From contig NZ_JAOCCU010000026.1 of NCBI RefSeq assembly GCF_029840635.1, forward strand, positions 1 through 64,000: a stretch of 64,000 nt of DNA, read 5' to 3'. This DNA comes from Mitsuaria sp. GD03876 (GTDB lineage Bacteria; Pseudomonadota; Gammaproteobacteria; Burkholderiales; Burkholderiaceae_C). The position numbers and the translations under genes are program-made. Under the pieces are notes generated by a model. The model searched no databases. It was not told where the DNA came from and saw nothing but the letters and a program-made list of their open reading frames with translations. This document shows positions 44,896 to 52,922 of the stretch, piece after piece (within the stretch, counting starts at the first letter, position 1; each line of letters starts with the position of its first letter).

Positions 44896-46149
44896 ATGAA
44901 CACCGCCACCACCACCGCCGACGGGGCCGGCCTCGCGGCCGGCGCCGCGCAGAGCGCCAAGCAGGACATCCAGACGATCAGCCTGATCGGGCTGGCGCAC
45001 GGCACCTCGCATTTCTTCCACATGCTGCTGCCGCCGCTGTTCCCGGTGTTCATGAAGGAGTTCGGGCTGAGCTATTCGGAGCTCGGCCTGCTGGTGACGG
45101 TCTTCTTCGTCATCTCCGGGGTGGGGCAGGCGCTGTCGGGGTTCCTGGTGGACCGGACCGGCGCGCGGCCGGTGCTGTTCGTGGCGCTGGGCTGCTTCGT
45201 GGCGGCCTCGCTGGCGGCGGGCACGGCCCAGGGCTTCGCCGGGCTGGCGCTGGCGGCGGCGCTGGCGGGGCTGGGCAATTCGCCCTTCCACCCGGTGGAC
45301 TTCACGATCCTCAACAAGCGGGTGTCGCAACAGCGGCTCGGCCATGCGTTCTCGGTGCACGGCATCACCGGCAACCTGGGCTGGGCGGTGGCGCCGGTGC
45401 TGCTGATCTCGATCCACCAGGCCACCGGCCAGTGGCGGCTGGGCTACGTGGCGACGGCGGCCTGGGCGCTGTTCGTGATCGCGCTGCTGGCGTTCAAGCG
45501 CGACGCGATCGACGACAGCCAGGGGTCCTGGGGCCACGAGAAGGCCGGCGCGGCGAAGGCGCCGGTGGACGAGCATCCGATGGCCTTCCTCAAGCTGCCG
45601 TCGGTGTGGCTGTGTTTCTCGTTCTTCTTCTTCAGCACCGCGGCGCTGAGCGCGATCCAGAGCTTCGCCTCGCCGGCGCTGTCGGCGATGTACGGCGTGA
45701 GCCTGGCGAGCACCGCCTTCGTGGTGACGGGCTACATGCTGGCGGGCGCGGCGGGGATGATCGTGGGCGGCTTCCTGGTGGCGAAGTCGCAGAACCTGGA
45801 GCGCAACATCGCCGGCGCGATGTTCGTGGCGGCGGCGCTGCTGGCGCTGACGGCCACCGGCTGGCTGCCGGCGACGGCGGCGCTGATCGCGGCGGCGACG
45901 GCCGGTTTCGGCACCGGCCTGGCAGGCCCGTCGCGCGACATGCTGATCAAGCGCGCGGCGCCGCCCGGGGCGACGGGCCGTGTCTACGGCACGGTGTACT
46001 CGGGCCTGGACACCGGCTTCGCGGTCGCCGCGCCGGTCTTCGGCGCGCTGATGGACCGGCATTGGACCAACGGCGTGTTCTTCGGCGCGGCGCTGGCGCT
46101 GCTGATGGGCATCGGGGCGGCGAGCCTGGTGCGCGGCGGAAAGCGTTGA
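44896..46149 (+). CDS. MFS efflux transporter, fosmidomycin-resistance (Fsr)-like
   Basis: A 417-residue, 12-helix major facilitator. The first helix region LIGLAHGTSHFFHMLLPPLFP is the hallmark of the Fsr-type family, and it keeps FLVDRTGARPVL between helices 2 and 3 and the GNSPFHPVDF segment in helix 4. Fsr exports fosmidomycin and related compounds; others are only annotated. It is divergent from and probably controlled by the cupin-AraC regulator. Confidence 0.88.
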   Translation: MNTATTTADGAGLAAGAAQSAKQDIQTISLIGLAHGTSHFFHMLLPPLFPVFMKEFGLSYSELGLLVTVFFVISGVGQALSGFLVDRTGARPVLFVALGCFVAASLAAGTAQGFAGLALAAALAGLGNSPFHPVDFTILNKRVSQQRLGHAFSVHGITGNLGWAVAPVLLISIHQATGQWRLGYVATAAWALFVIALLAFKRDAIDDSQGSWGHEKAGAAKAPVDEHPMAFLKLPSVWLCFSFFFFSTAALSAIQSFASPALSAMYGVSLASTAFVVTGYMLAGAAGMIVGGFLVAKSQNLERNIAGAMFVAAALLALTATGWLPATAALIAAATAGFGTGLAGPSRDMLIKRAAPPGATGRVYGTVYSGLDTGFAVAAPVFGALMDRHWTNGVFFGAALALLMGIGAASLVRGGKR

Positions 46150-46296
46150 TCACCCCTGGGGAGGCGCGGGATTCGTGCCTCTCAGTCCGAGGGATCGGAT
46201 GACTGGGACGAGGAACGTCCGGGTCGAATCAGATGCATCGAGGCCGGTCGTCCGGCCTGTATCGCATCGCGCGCGCAACAGCGCAGCAGCCTTCGT

Positions 46297-46324
46297 TTGC
46301 GACGGAATGGCAGGGGACTAGAGT
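46297..46324 (+). promoter_or_regulatory. Candidate sigma-70 promoter of the Panacea pair
   Basis: TTGCGA (46297-46302) and TAGAGT (46319-46324) are separated by 16 bases. Transcription would start near 46331, giving a leader of about 23 bases that contains the AGGAG ribosome site (46339-46343). The match is moderate. Confidence 0.4.
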
Positions 46325-46353
46325 CGTCGGCTCTGTCCAGGAGCCAACCGGCC

Positions 46354-46827
46354 ATGCCCCATCCCGCCGTCATCGTCGCCAATGCGGTCCTCTATCGCGC
46401 GAAGCTCAGGGGCCTGGCCATCAGCCATCTCAAGCTTCAGAAGCTGGTCTTCTTCACGCATGCCTGGCGCCTGGCTGTCCACGGCGTTCCGGCTGTCGAC
46501 GAGCGTCCCGAGGCGTGGGAGTACGGGCCTGTCTTCAACTCGCTGTACTACCGGCTCAAGGGCAGCGGACACGAGCCGATCACGACGTTCATCCAGTCCG
46601 TCGATGTCAGCACCAACGCGTATGCGGCCCTGATGCCATCGCCCGAGGAGAAGGATTTCTGGAGCATCCTCGACCAGGTCATGGACCGGTATGGCCACAT
46701 GACGCCGTTGGAGTTGTCGACGTTGAGCCACGAGCCGGGCGGCCCGTGGGATCTCGCCAGGCAGGCGAATCAGGCGTTGATCCTGGATGACGCGGTGAGT
46801 CAGTTCTACAGGGGCAAGCTCAAGTGA
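46354..46827 (+). CDS. Panacea (DUF4065/SocA-like) domain protein, probable antitoxin
   Basis: A 157-residue protein with the Panacea fold: an N-terminal VANAVLYRAKLRGLAISHLKL helix pair, the conserved KLVFFTHAWRLAV segment, and an EAWEYGPVFNSLYYRLK motif. In phage-defence and toxin-antitoxin systems these domains neutralise a wide range of toxins and are encoded next to them. ATG 46354 has an AGGAG site. The stop overlaps the GTG of the following membrane-protein gene (GTGA), giving strict coupling. The region is visibly less GC-rich than its surroundings, consistent with horizontal gain. Confidence 0.88.
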   Translation: MPHPAVIVANAVLYRAKLRGLAISHLKLQKLVFFTHAWRLAVHGVPAVDERPEAWEYGPVFNSLYYRLKGSGHEPITTFIQSVDVSTNAYAALMPSPEEKDFWSILDQVMDRYGHMTPLELSTLSHEPGGPWDLARQANQALILDDAVSQFYRGKLK

Positions 46828-47294
46828 TCGAATCGCTCCATACGCCGGCCTTGCCCCTGCCTCATGTCGCGGTTCCGCCGGTGGACACGCCGGCGACGAA
46901 GGAGTCGACCAAGTTCGACGATCGCGTGCTGGACTACAAGATCAAGCGCGCGGGCACTTTCGGCGGCCTGGGCGTCGCGGGATGTCTCTACCTGGTCGGC
47001 GTGATTGCCATCCTGAAGGTGCTCGGGATCTGGCCATTCGATTGCTCGCCGTTCGTCGAGGTCACGGAAGACTTCTCTCGTGTCCTGGAATGCGCCGTGC
47101 CAATGATTGGGGAGAACTCGTGGCATGGATTGGCCGGGGTCATGCTCGCGTTGTTCTCGGTGCCGACAGTGCTGCTGATCTCGATCCTTCGCACGATTTC
47201 GCCAAAGCGGGAACCGCTGCCGGACACGCTCTACACCGCCGTGGCCGACAAGCTGTCCGTCGTCCTGGAGCGGTTTTTCGACGCAAGGAAATAG
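46824..47294 (+). CDS. Two-helix membrane protein coupled to Panacea gene, candidate toxin
   Basis: A 156-residue protein beginning with GTG 46824 inside the Panacea stop. It has a soluble N-terminus (1-40, with charged FDDRVLDYKIKR), membrane helices at about 46-71 and 100-122, an intervening loop with two Cys, and a soluble C-terminal helix (132-156). No domain is recognised. Known Panacea-linked toxins include membrane-active proteins, so a membrane-disrupting toxin neutralised by the preceding protein is plausible, but not shown. Confidence 0.72.
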   Translation: MIESLHTPALPLPHVAVPPVDTPATKESTKFDDRVLDYKIKRAGTFGGLGVAGCLYLVGVIAILKVLGIWPFDCSPFVEVTEDFSRVLECAVPMIGENSWHGLAGVMLALFSVPTVLLISILRTISPKREPLPDTLYTAVADKLSVVLERFFDARK

Positions 47295-47414
47295 CGCCCG
47301 CAAGGCCTGACCCCGACCGACTCGGATCGGGGATCCGACCGCGCGATCCGATGGATCGAGGTCGGTCCCCAGCGGCCGACGCATCCGCGCCGCAACAGGG
47401 GACATCGCTCCGGC

Positions 47415-47442
47415 TTGCATTGACGGGCCTGCTCGCTACAGT
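47415..47442 (+). promoter_or_regulatory. Candidate promoter of the ThDP-enzyme gene (near-leaderless)
   Basis: TTGCAT (47415-47420) and TACAGT (47437-47442) are 16 bases apart. Transcription would begin at about 47449, one or two bases before ATG 47451, and no ribosome site is present, so the mRNA may be leaderless. Confidence 0.35.
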
Positions 47443-47450
47443 CGGCGGCC

Positions 47451-49175
47451 ATGGATCAGCACAGCACCGTCTCCCGTCCCGCCGGTCACGCGCTCGTCGA
47501 GGCGCTGATCGAACAAGGCATCACCGATGTCTTCGGCGTTCCCGGCGAAAGCTACCTGGCCGTCCTCGACGGGCTGCATGAGCACCGCGACCGCATCCGC
47601 TTCGTGGCCTGCCGGCAGGAAGGCGGCGCCGCCTTCATGGCCGAGGCGCAGGGCAAGCTGACCGGCCGCCCCGGCATCTGCCTCGTCACCCGCGGACCCG
47701 GCGCCACCAACGCCAGCATCGGCCTGCACACCGCGTTCCAGGACTCCACGCCGATGATCCTGCTCATCGGCCAGGTCGCCTCCGACCAGCGCGACCGCGA
47801 AGCCTTCCAGGAAGTCGACTACCGCCAGATGTTCGGACCCGGCACGCTGGGCATGGCCAAGTGGGTCGGCGAGGTCCACGACCCGCACCGTCTGCCGGAG
47901 TACGTCGCCCGCGCCTTCCACACCGCGATGCAGGGACGCCCGGGGCCGGTCGTGTTGGTGCTGCCCGAGGACATGCTGACGCAGCCCACCGACGCGCCGG
48001 TGCTGCCGCGCGCCAGGCCGGCCGTGGCCTGGCCGTCGCCGGCGGACCTGCTCGAGCTGCAGGCGCGGCTGGAGGCGGCGCAACGGCCCTTCGTCATCGC
48101 CGGCGGCGGCGGCTGGACGCCGCAGGCCTGCGCCGCGCTGCAGGACTTCGCGCACGCCTGGCAACTGCCGGTCGGCTGCGCCTTCCGCTTCCAGGACCTC
48201 TACGACAACCGCGACCCGCTGTATGCCGGCGACGTCGGCATCGGCATCAACCCGGCGCTGGCCCGCCGCATCGGCGAGGCCGACCTGGTCCTGGCCATCG
48301 GCCCGCGCCTGGGCGAGATGACCACCGGCGGCTACACGCTGCTCAAGGCGCCGCGGCCGGCGCAGCAACTGGTGCACATCCACGCCGGTCCCGAGGAACT
48401 GGGCCGCGTCTATGCCGCCGACCAGATGATCCAGGCCAGCATGAGCGGCGCCGCGCTGGCGCTGCAGCAGCTGCGCCCGCCCGGCGGCGCGCAGGAACTG
48501 CCCTGGCTCGCCTGGACGCGCGAGGCGCATGCCGACTACCAGCGCAACCAGCAGGCGCTGCCGGTCGGGCCGATGGACCTGGCCGAGGTGATGCACCTGC
48601 TGGACCGGCTGCTGCCCGCGGAAACGATCTTCACCAACGGCGCCGGCAACTACAGCGGCTGGCTGCACCGCTTCCACCGCTACACCGCGCTGCACCAGGG
48701 CGGTCGCACCCAGCTCGCGCCGACCAGCGGCGCGATGGGCTACGGCTTCCCGGCCGCCGTCGCGGCCAGCCTGCTGCAGCGCGACCGCTGGGTCGTCAAC
48801 ATCGCCGGCGACGGCGACTTCCTGATGACCGGGCAGGAGATGTCCACGGCGATGGCGCAGGGCGCGAAGCGGCTGATCTGCGTGGTCGTCGACAACGGCA
48901 GCTACGGCACGATCCGCATGCACCAGGAACGCGAATACCCCGGCCGCGTCAGCGGCAGCGAGCTGCACAACCCGGACTTCGCCGCGCTGGCGCGCGCCTA
49001 CGGTTGGCAGGCGTTCAGCGCCTCGCGCACCGAGGAGGTCGAGCCCGCGTTGCGCCAGGCGATCGCGACGCAGGTGCCCACGCTGATCCACCTGACGCTG
49101 CCGGTGGAGATCTCCACCAGCCGCGCCACGCTGAGCAGCATCCGCGAAGCGGCGCTGAAGCGCCGCGCCGGCTGA
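47451..49175 (+). CDS. Thiamine-diphosphate-dependent enzyme, acetolactate-synthase-like
   Basis: A 574-residue three-domain ThDP enzyme. The catalytic Glu57 is in CRQEGGAAFMAEAQG; the ThDP/Mg motif is GDGDFLMTGQEMSTAM continuing to DNGSYG. Length and lack of a mitochondrial-type or regulatory extension fit the family of acetolactate synthase, oxalyl-CoA decarboxylase, benzoylformate decarboxylase and similar. There is no small ilvN-type partner gene next door, so it is probably not the anabolic acetolactate synthase; the substrate is open. Followed by an S4-domain gene after 14 bases. Confidence 0.88.
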   Translation: MDQHSTVSRPAGHALVEALIEQGITDVFGVPGESYLAVLDGLHEHRDRIRFVACRQEGGAAFMAEAQGKLTGRPGICLVTRGPGATNASIGLHTAFQDSTPMILLIGQVASDQRDREAFQEVDYRQMFGPGTLGMAKWVGEVHDPHRLPEYVARAFHTAMQGRPGPVVLVLPEDMLTQPTDAPVLPRARPAVAWPSPADLLELQARLEAAQRPFVIAGGGGWTPQACAALQDFAHAWQLPVGCAFRFQDLYDNRDPLYAGDVGIGINPALARRIGEADLVLAIGPRLGEMTTGGYTLLKAPRPAQQLVHIHAGPEELGRVYAADQMIQASMSGAALALQQLRPPGGAQELPWLAWTREAHADYQRNQQALPVGPMDLAEVMHLLDRLLPAETIFTNGAGNYSGWLHRFHRYTALHQGGRTQLAPTSGAMGYGFPAAVAASLLQRDRWVVNIAGDGDFLMTGQEMSTAMAQGAKRLICVVVDNGSYGTIRMHQEREYPGRVSGSELHNPDFAALARAYGWQAFSASRTEEVEPALRQAIATQVPTLIHLTLPVEISTSRATLSSIREAALKRRAG

Positions 49176-49189
49176 CGGACAATCCGCGG

Positions 49190-49417
49190 ATGTCCGCATC
49201 CGCCATCCCCTTCGCCCTGCGCGGCGACTTCATCGAACTCGACAAGCTGCTCAAGGCCACCGCGCTGACCGGCAGCGGCGGCGAGGCCCGGCACTTCATT
49301 TCCGAAGGCCAGGTCCGCGTCGACGGCCAGGTCGAGCTGCGCAAGACCGCCAAGATCCGCGCCGGCCAGGTCGTCGAGTTCAACGGCGAGCGCATCGAGG
49401 TCCAGGCTCCGGCCTGA
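49190..49417 (+). CDS. S4-domain RNA-binding protein (YbcJ-like)
   Basis: A 75-residue protein consisting of little more than an S4 RNA-binding fold: LDKLLKATALTGSGGEARHFISEG, then VRVDGQVELRK and the final basic KIRAGQVVEFNGERI. Related to YbcJ/YaaA-type ribosome- or RNA-associated proteins. It sits 14 bases after the ThDP gene and could be co-transcribed. The exact RNA target is unknown. Confidence 0.9.
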   Translation: MSASAIPFALRGDFIELDKLLKATALTGSGGEARHFISEGQVRVDGQVELRKTAKIRAGQVVEFNGERIEVQAPA

Positions 49418-49517
49418 GCCCCGCCGGCCCGCCGGTCCACCGGTCCGCGAGGGCCGGCGCTTCCGCGCCGCGTGTCGCCCTCCGGGACGACCTGCCTCAA
49501 CTTCAAGGAGTGACCCG

Positions 49518-50054
49518 ATGACCAGCCCCAGCGCCGCCAGCCGAGCCGCGATCCGTTTCTCCACCTGCGACCTCTGCGATTCGCTGAAGGCCGACACCAG
49601 CGGCGACACCCGCTGGCTGCCCGGCAGCCGGTACCGGAGCTACGGCGCGCATCCGCGCTTCGCCGGCCCGGTGGCGACGGTGCGCTGCCTGGAGGACAAC
49701 TCGCAGGTCAAGGCCGCGGTCGAGAGCTTCGGCGCCGGCCGGGTGCTGGTGGTCGACGGCGGCGGCTCGCTGCGGCGTTCGCTGCTGGGCGGCAACCTCG
49801 CCGCCAGCGCGGCGAAGAACGGCTGGGCCGGCGTGCTGGTCCACGGCGCGGTGCGCGACCTCGAGGAGCTGCGCGCCGCCGCGATCGGCCTCTTCGCGCT
49901 CGGCCACGTGCCGATGCCGACCGAGCGCCGCGAGCAGGGCCTGGCCGATATCCCGGTCCAGGTCGACGGCGTGTGGATCCGCCCGGGCGACTGGCTCTAC
50001 GCCGACGAGGACGGGATCGTCATCGCGTCCAAGCCGGTGCATCCGGCCGGTTGA
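49518..50054 (+). CDS. RraA-family protein (RNase E inhibitor or aldolase)
   Basis: A 178-residue trimeric-type RraA fold. Conserved parts: an N-terminal TCDLCD helix, GPVATVRC, GRVLVVDGGGS, the LGGNLAASAAKNGWAGVLVHGAVRDLEEL run (split here at its midpoint), and GVWIRPGDWLYADEDG. RraA in E. coli inhibits RNase E; homologues of the same fold are HMG/CHA aldolases. The sequence has the usual metal and substrate loops, so either is possible. A CAAGGAGTG ribosome site precedes ATG 49518. Confidence 0.88.
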   Translation: MTSPSAASRAAIRFSTCDLCDSLKADTSGDTRWLPGSRYRSYGAHPRFAGPVATVRCLEDNSQVKAAVESFGAGRVLVVDGGGSLRRSLLGGNLAASAAKNGWAGVLVHGAVRDLEELRAAAIGLFALGHVPMPTERREQGLADIPVQVDGVWIRPGDWLYADEDGIVIASKPVHPAG

Positions 50055-50078
50055 GCAAGGCGCCGGCCCGGGCGACGG

Positions 50079-51584
50079 TCAATCCCGCCGGACCAGCCGG
50101 CGCAGGGCCGTGATCAACGGCGAGCCGCGGGTCCTGCCCACCACCCGGCCCTCAGCGTCCACCCAGTCGACATCGAGCAGCCGCGACCGGCACAGGCGCC
50201 GGAAGTCGTCGTCCCTGGCCCACTCGCGGGGCGCCGTCACGCGCCGCAGGTGCCGCATCGCGGCCAGGTCCGCGCGGAACGACGGCAGGTGCGCGCGGAG
50301 GTCCAGGCCGCCGTCCTTCAGGGCCGACAGGTCCAGCCGATGGACATGCGGGGCGGCGACGCCCCGAGGCAGCCGACCCTGCCGGGTGGCCGCCACCTGC
50401 ACCGTGGCGCGCGACACCGCCCGAAGGCTCCGCGCGAAGTCCGCCGGCGCCTCCACCGCCTCGCCGTTGACCCGCAGGACCAGCGGCAGCCGGGCCTTGA
50501 CCAGGCGGCTGCGCGCCAGGAGTTCCGGCGGAGGCAATTCGAGGCGATAGGCGACGTCCTCCCCGACGACGTCCTGGATCGTGACGTGGCGGACCGCGTG
50601 GCCGCCTTCGGCCGAGTCCAGCGCCAGGGCCGTCGCCAGGCGGCCATAGCAGCGGCGGACCGGCAGCGTGCCCTCCTGCTGCGCGAGCGCCCAGCAACAC
50701 AGGTCGTCGATCAGTCGATCCGCGGATCGGGCGCGCGGGCCGCCACCGCCCTGGGCCAGCCGCTTGTCGACGCTGGCCTTCACCGCGTCCAGCAGCAGGC
50801 CCAGGTCCTCCCCCCGGGGCTCGCGCGCGGGTCGCCGGCCGACCTCCGCCAGCCGCAGCCCGATGCTCGACAGACGGGGGTAGGGCGCGGGCGACGGCGG
50901 CGGGCTGGGCTCGCGCGGCCCCGGCGCCTCGATCGGACGGACGTCCCGGCGCTCCGCGACCGGGCGGTCCGTCCGGGCGGCGGCCGGCGCGGCGTCCGCC
51001 GCGATGCCGGCGCGCGGGACCCACACCGGCTCCTGCCATCGGGGATGCGCCGCGGGATTCGTGCGGATGCGCGTGGGCGTCACCGCGCGGAAGGTGGGAC
51101 GGGGCGACCCGGAACTCGACGCGCAGGAGGAGCGGCTCAGGCTCGGCGACGAGTCGCGGTCCGGGCAGGCGTTCTGAAGCGCACCGGGCAGGCGCCGGCG
51201 GGTCATCGGATCGGTCCGGACCAGGCGCGGCCGGAACGTGGGGTTCAGCGCCAGCGCCGCGTCGCCGCCGACGCCTCGCACCGACAGCGATCGCAGATCG
51301 GGCAGCGCATACGACAACAGGCGCAAGGAGTCGCTGCTGATGCCGGTGGGCAGGATCAGCGATTCGGCGCGGCGGAAGGGGTCGAGGTCGGAGACGCGCA
51401 ACTGGTCGAAGAACCCGCCGGGAATCGCGCTGAAGTCGACCTCCGGCGAGGGATCCCGTCCCAGCCGTCGAAACAGCTCGGCGGCCTCGGCCTCGGGGTC
51501 GGGCGGGTCCGGCCAGGGGTCGGCGGGGGAAGACAGGGCGCCGGTCGAGGCGCCGACGTGGTGCTGGACGCGATGGTCGTGCAT
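50079..51584 (-). CDS. Unrecognised protein, paralogue A of a tandem pair
   Basis: A 501-residue protein. The first 60 residues have no signal peptide. Residues about 65-105 include a leucine-rich SLRLLSYALPDLRSLSVRG stretch. Residues about 120-245 are Ser/Arg/Pro-rich and probably disordered. The C-terminal 230 residues, from about residue 270, form the same domain as in the upstream gene (51617-52762): RLIDDLCCWAL, VTIQDV, ARSRLVKARLPLVLRVN, LPRGVAAPHVHRLDL and the LLDVDWVD end. I do not recognise the family. ATG 51584 was chosen as the first Met after the preceding stop. Confidence 0.65.
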   Translation of the reverse strand: MHDHRVQHHVGASTGALSSPADPWPDPPDPEAEAAELFRRLGRDPSPEVDFSAIPGGFFDQLRVSDLDPFRRAESLILPTGISSDSLRLLSYALPDLRSLSVRGVGGDAALALNPTFRPRLVRTDPMTRRRLPGALQNACPDRDSSPSLSRSSCASSSGSPRPTFRAVTPTRIRTNPAAHPRWQEPVWVPRAGIAADAAPAAARTDRPVAERRDVRPIEAPGPREPSPPPSPAPYPRLSSIGLRLAEVGRRPAREPRGEDLGLLLDAVKASVDKRLAQGGGGPRARSADRLIDDLCCWALAQQEGTLPVRRCYGRLATALALDSAEGGHAVRHVTIQDVVGEDVAYRLELPPPELLARSRLVKARLPLVLRVNGEAVEAPADFARSLRAVSRATVQVAATRQGRLPRGVAAPHVHRLDLSALKDGGLDLRAHLPSFRADLAAMRHLRRVTAPREWARDDDFRRLCRSRLLDVDWVDAEGRVVGRTRGSPLITALRRLVRRD

Positions 51585-51616
51585 GGGACCCAAGGGATGG
51601 GGGGATGACAGGCCGC

Positions 51617-52762
51617 TCAGGCCGAGGCCGAGCGCATGAACTGCACGGCGCGGGCGATCCGCCCGGGCTTCTTCGTGCTGGCGATCTCCACGCCCTCGTC
51701 GAGGACCCAATGCACCCTGAGCTTGCACTGCTGGAGCGTCCTCCCGAGGACGTCGTCGGCGGTGTTCCAGGAGGCCGGTGCGTAGACGTCGGCCAGTTGC
51801 GGCATCGCGAAGAGGTCCTTGCGGAACGCGCGGGTGTGATGCCGAAGATCGTCGCCGTCGTCCTCGAGCTTGTTCAGCCACAGGCCGTGGACACGGGGAA
51901 CGGCCGTCCCATGCGGCAGCTGGCCGAACTGCGTGCGGTCCACGAAGAGCATGGTCCGGTGGCTGGCGCCCAGGCTGGCGGCGAAGGCCCGGGGATCCCG
52001 CACGCGATCGTTGTGCACGCGCAGCAGCAAGGGCAGATGGTCCCGGCACAGGCGGGAACGCGCCAGCATGGCCTTGGGCGGCAGGTCGATCAGGTGCCCG
52101 GCGTCGCCGCGCGCGTCCTCGATCGTGACGGACCCGTCCTGGCCGCGCTCCGCCTTGTGCAAGGTCAGCGCCGCGTGCAAGCGATCGAGACCCTGGGGTG
52201 TCACCACGTCCCCTTCGGTCGCGCCGAGGGCCCAGCGCAGGAGCTCGTCGCTCAGCGAGGTGGCCGGGTCGGAGCCCTTGGCGCCGGACGGGCATTCCGC
52301 CTGCCGCAGGGACTCCGCCAGGTAGTCGTCGATCAAGGCGCACAGGCGCTGCTTCGAGTCGTCGCGCGCGATCTCGGATCGAGCCGCGGGTCGCGGCGAC
52401 GGCGGCGAGGTCGGCGAGGTCGGCGAGGTCGGTGAGATCGGTGAGATCGGTGAGATCGGTGAGATCGGCGATGGCGGCGACGGCGGCCGCGGGCCTGGAT
52501 GCGCGATGGGTCCCTGCGGAGATGGACCGCGCGTTGGCGCCACGGGGCCGGTGCGGACGGCGCTCGGGGACGGCGCGCGCGCGATCGGCGGCGCGTCCAG
52601 GCTCAGTCGGGGCAGGCGCAGGCGAATCGCCTGGAGCCGCGCCAGCGTGTCCTCACGCAGCTGTTTCAGATCGGCAGCGGCCGGCCGGAGCGGCTCGCAG
52701 GTCGGTGAGGAGTCGGGGTGGAAAAAGCGCGCGGTGGCGATCTGATGGACGACGGAGGCCAT
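51617..52762 (-). CDS. Unrecognised protein, paralogue B of a tandem pair
   Basis: A 381-residue protein with no signal peptide. Residues about 90-125 are an SPI/SPT repeat linker. The C-terminal 240 residues match paralogue A: ALIDDYLAESL, VTIEDARGD, ARSRLCRDHLPLLLRVH, LPHGTAVPRVHGLWLNKL, and the KLRVHWV end. Conserved positions suggest one folded domain in both. Paralogue A follows 32 bases after its stop, so they share a transcript. ATG 52762 is preceded by a 160-bp region with unusual 22-bp repeats. The function is unknown; the disordered Pro/Ser-rich linker and domain duplication are reminiscent of secreted effectors, but there is no secretion evidence. Confidence 0.65.
   Translation of the reverse strand: MASVVHQIATARFFHPDSSPTCEPLRPAAADLKQLREDTLARLQAIRLRLPRLSLDAPPIARAPSPSAVRTGPVAPTRGPSPQGPIAHPGPRPPSPPSPISPISPISPISPTSPTSPTSPPSPRPAARSEIARDDSKQRLCALIDDYLAESLRQAECPSGAKGSDPATSLSDELLRWALGATEGDVVTPQGLDRLHAALTLHKAERGQDGSVTIEDARGDAGHLIDLPPKAMLARSRLCRDHLPLLLRVHNDRVRDPRAFAASLGASHRTMLFVDRTQFGQLPHGTAVPRVHGLWLNKLEDDGDDLRHHTRAFRKDLFAMPQLADVYAPASWNTADDVLGRTLQQCKLRVHWVLDEGVEIASTKKPGRIARAVQFMRSASA
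52402..52475 (-). repeat. Nine-base tandem repeats encoding the SPI/SPT linker
   Basis: About eight 9-bp units (GGCGAGGTC and GGTGAGATC types on the plus strand) encode repeated Ser-Pro-Ile/Thr triplets in paralogue B. Unit size is a multiple of three, so changes in copy number keep the frame. Confidence 0.8.
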
Positions 52763-52829
52763 GGGAAGGAAGCCGGGAGCCAAGGAAGGCCGCCTCAGTC
52801 TGCGACCGCTCCGGGATGTTCCCGGCTGC

Positions 52830-52892
52830 CATCGGCCGTGACCGGCCCGCGATCGGCCCGTCACCGGTCCGTGATCGACCCGTCATCGGTCG
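52830..52892. repeat. Three imperfect 21-22-bp repeats upstream of paralogue B
   Basis: GATCGGCCCGTCACCGGTCC (52851-52870) and GATCGACCCGTCATCGGTCG (52873-52892) differ at three positions and are preceded by a more degenerate copy from about 52830. Each contains partly symmetric GATCGG/CCGGTC-like halves. The period of 22 bp, about two helical turns, fits a multi-site operator; low-copy drift is also possible. Confidence 0.5.
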
Positions 52893-52922
52893 GGCGCGCC
52901 CGCGTCGGCCGGGCGTCGCGCG

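Noticed and set aside
46150-47450. Prophage or genomic-island remnant around the Panacea pair
   Set aside because: G+C looks lower, but no integrase, attachment repeats or phage genes are visible; only horizontal gain of the pair is suggested.
47451-49175. Anabolic acetolactate synthase large subunit (ilvB/ilvI)
   Set aside because: No small regulatory subunit or ilvC next to it, and the sequence is equally like other ThDP decarboxylases.
52763-52922. Type III secretion (PIP/hrp_II) box upstream of the tandem paralogues
   Set aside because: No paired TTCG-type boxes at the required spacing were seen.
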